Positions 21,539 to 21,939 of a stretch of 21,939 bases of DNA are shown piece after piece (the first letter of the stretch is position 1; each line of letters begins with the position of its first letter). The DNA is from Actinomycetota bacterium (GTDB taxonomy: Bacteria > Actinomycetota > Acidimicrobiia > Acidimicrobiales > Ilumatobacteraceae). Below the pieces are notes generated by a model that searched no databases, was not told the origin of the DNA, and saw nothing but the letters and a program-made list of their open reading frames with translations. Location: contig SYNW01000126.1 of assembly GCA_005805045.1 (NCBI GenBank), positions 1-21,939 on the forward strand, read 5' to 3'. The translations under genes were made by a program, and so were the position numbers.

Positions 21539-21873
21539 AACTTATTTAGCGTTCCTTTGCGAATGCGTGACTTTGCGACAAAAAACAAAGCAACGCAAAC
21601 CACGAGTGCAAGCAAATAACTCAACCAAGACCATGAACTCGAACCGCCAAGATCGCTCGTCTGCAACAGTCGCAACACGCCGAGCGCGCCGAAAACTAGT
21701 GCGGCACTAAGGCACAGCGCAGCCAATAGACCATAGGCGATCCATCTGCCTGCACCGCGAATCGGTTTCAATGTTTCGCGTTTGGCGTAATCAAAAACCA
21801 TTTCGTAGGCGTCGGCGAAAGACTTGCTCTCCGAATCTTCACTTTTTGACGAATCAATCTTGAACCCAGTCAC
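21535..21873 (-). CDS. Small membrane protein, holin-X-like
   Basis: 112 residues with two membrane helices, about 46-70 (AYGLLAALCLSAALVFGALG) and 82-102 (SWLSYLLALVVCVALFFVAK), joined by a short Ser/Gly loop. The N-terminal 35 residues are soluble and charged. The layout resembles the actinobacterial holin-X / phage-holin-III-like membrane proteins, which are chromosomal and not tied to phage. The start is GTG, 6 bases after a TAGAAT box. It opens the operon with the 70-residue gene and trmI. Confidence 0.65.
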   Translation of the reverse strand: MTGFKIDSSKSEDSESKSFADAYEMVFDYAKRETLKPIRGAGRWIAYGLLAALCLSAALVFGALGVLRLLQTSDLGGSSSWSWLSYLLALVVCVALFFVAKSRIRKGTLNKL

Positions 21874-21879
21874 GACACC

Positions 21880-21885
21880 ATTCTA
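21880..21885 (-). promoter_or_regulatory. Leaderless -10 box of the trmI operon
   Basis: TAGAAT on the minus strand, 6 bases, then GTG at 21873. The box matches the -10 consensus at 5 of 6 positions. CTTTAA is 17 bases upstream and is a poor -35. Confidence 0.6.
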
Positions 21886-21919
21886 CGGCGCAACTGCTTG
21901 GGTTAAAGGCAGAAGTTTA

Positions 21920-21925
21920 TTGACA
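21920..21925 (+). promoter_or_regulatory. Possible -35 element facing off the window
   Basis: A perfect TTGACA on the plus strand. Its -10 partner would fall just past the window end, so it cannot be confirmed. Confidence 0.25.
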
Positions 21926-21939
21926 TCTGTTCGTTCGTC

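Noticed and set aside
21535..21873. Prophage remnant because of the holin-like protein
   Set aside because: No other phage gene, integrase or attachment site is present. The gene is in an operon with trmI, and such holin-like proteins are ordinary chromosomal proteins in actinobacteria.

Overview
The window looks like a compact actinobacterial chromosome segment. It carries the whole Pup-proteasome locus (ARC/Mpa ATPase, Dop, Pup, PrcB, PrcA, PafA), followed by tatB-tatC-helY, an order known from Actinobacteria. G+C is about half by eye, the genes are tightly packed, and pafB/pafC are absent between pafA and tat. This fits a streamlined Acidimicrobiia-type actinobacterium better than a high-GC Corynebacteriales or Streptomyces genome. 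That placement is inference, because no rRNA or tRNA gene lies in the window. Twenty-two protein genes were found, and no tRNA, rRNA, CRISPR array, insertion sequence or prophage. No gene-free stretch exceeds about 155 bases.

Left part (1-8.5 kb): a partial aminoglycoside-phosphotransferase-like kinase (+), a gamma-carbonic-anhydrase-like hexapeptide protein (-), an unrecognised 476-residue basic modular protein and an enoyl-CoA hydratase (+). Then come a GNAT acetyltransferase, an acidic Cys-motif protein, a double-length ThyX-like protein, an M20 amidohydrolase of PM20D2 type and a stand-alone diacylglycerol-kinase-like C-terminal domain (all -).

Middle (8.5-13.8 kb): a Ski2/HelY-type helicase, tatC and tatB form one translationally coupled minus-strand unit together with the kinase-like gene. 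A glycerophosphodiester phosphodiesterase runs divergently from tatB, out of an unusually symmetric promoter region. A type I signal peptidase sits between it and pafA.

Right part (13.8-21.9 kb): pafA, prcA, prcB, pup, dop and arc all read on the minus strand. ARC unfolds pupylated substrates and docks through its C-terminal QYL. Dop deamidates Pup (ending GGQ) and removes it from substrates, PafA ligates it, and PrcAB degrades. A ferredoxin reads divergently from arc and converges on trmI, which lies in an operon with two small membrane-associated proteins.

The strongest unexplained regularity is at the gene starts. Ten start codons on both strands sit exactly 6 bases after a TANNNT box, which is the layout of leaderless transcription. 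This also settles several starts (tatB, the M20 gene, GDPD, lepB). Pup, prcB and pafA each have such a box, so the proteasome genes probably have internal promoters rather than forming one simple operon.
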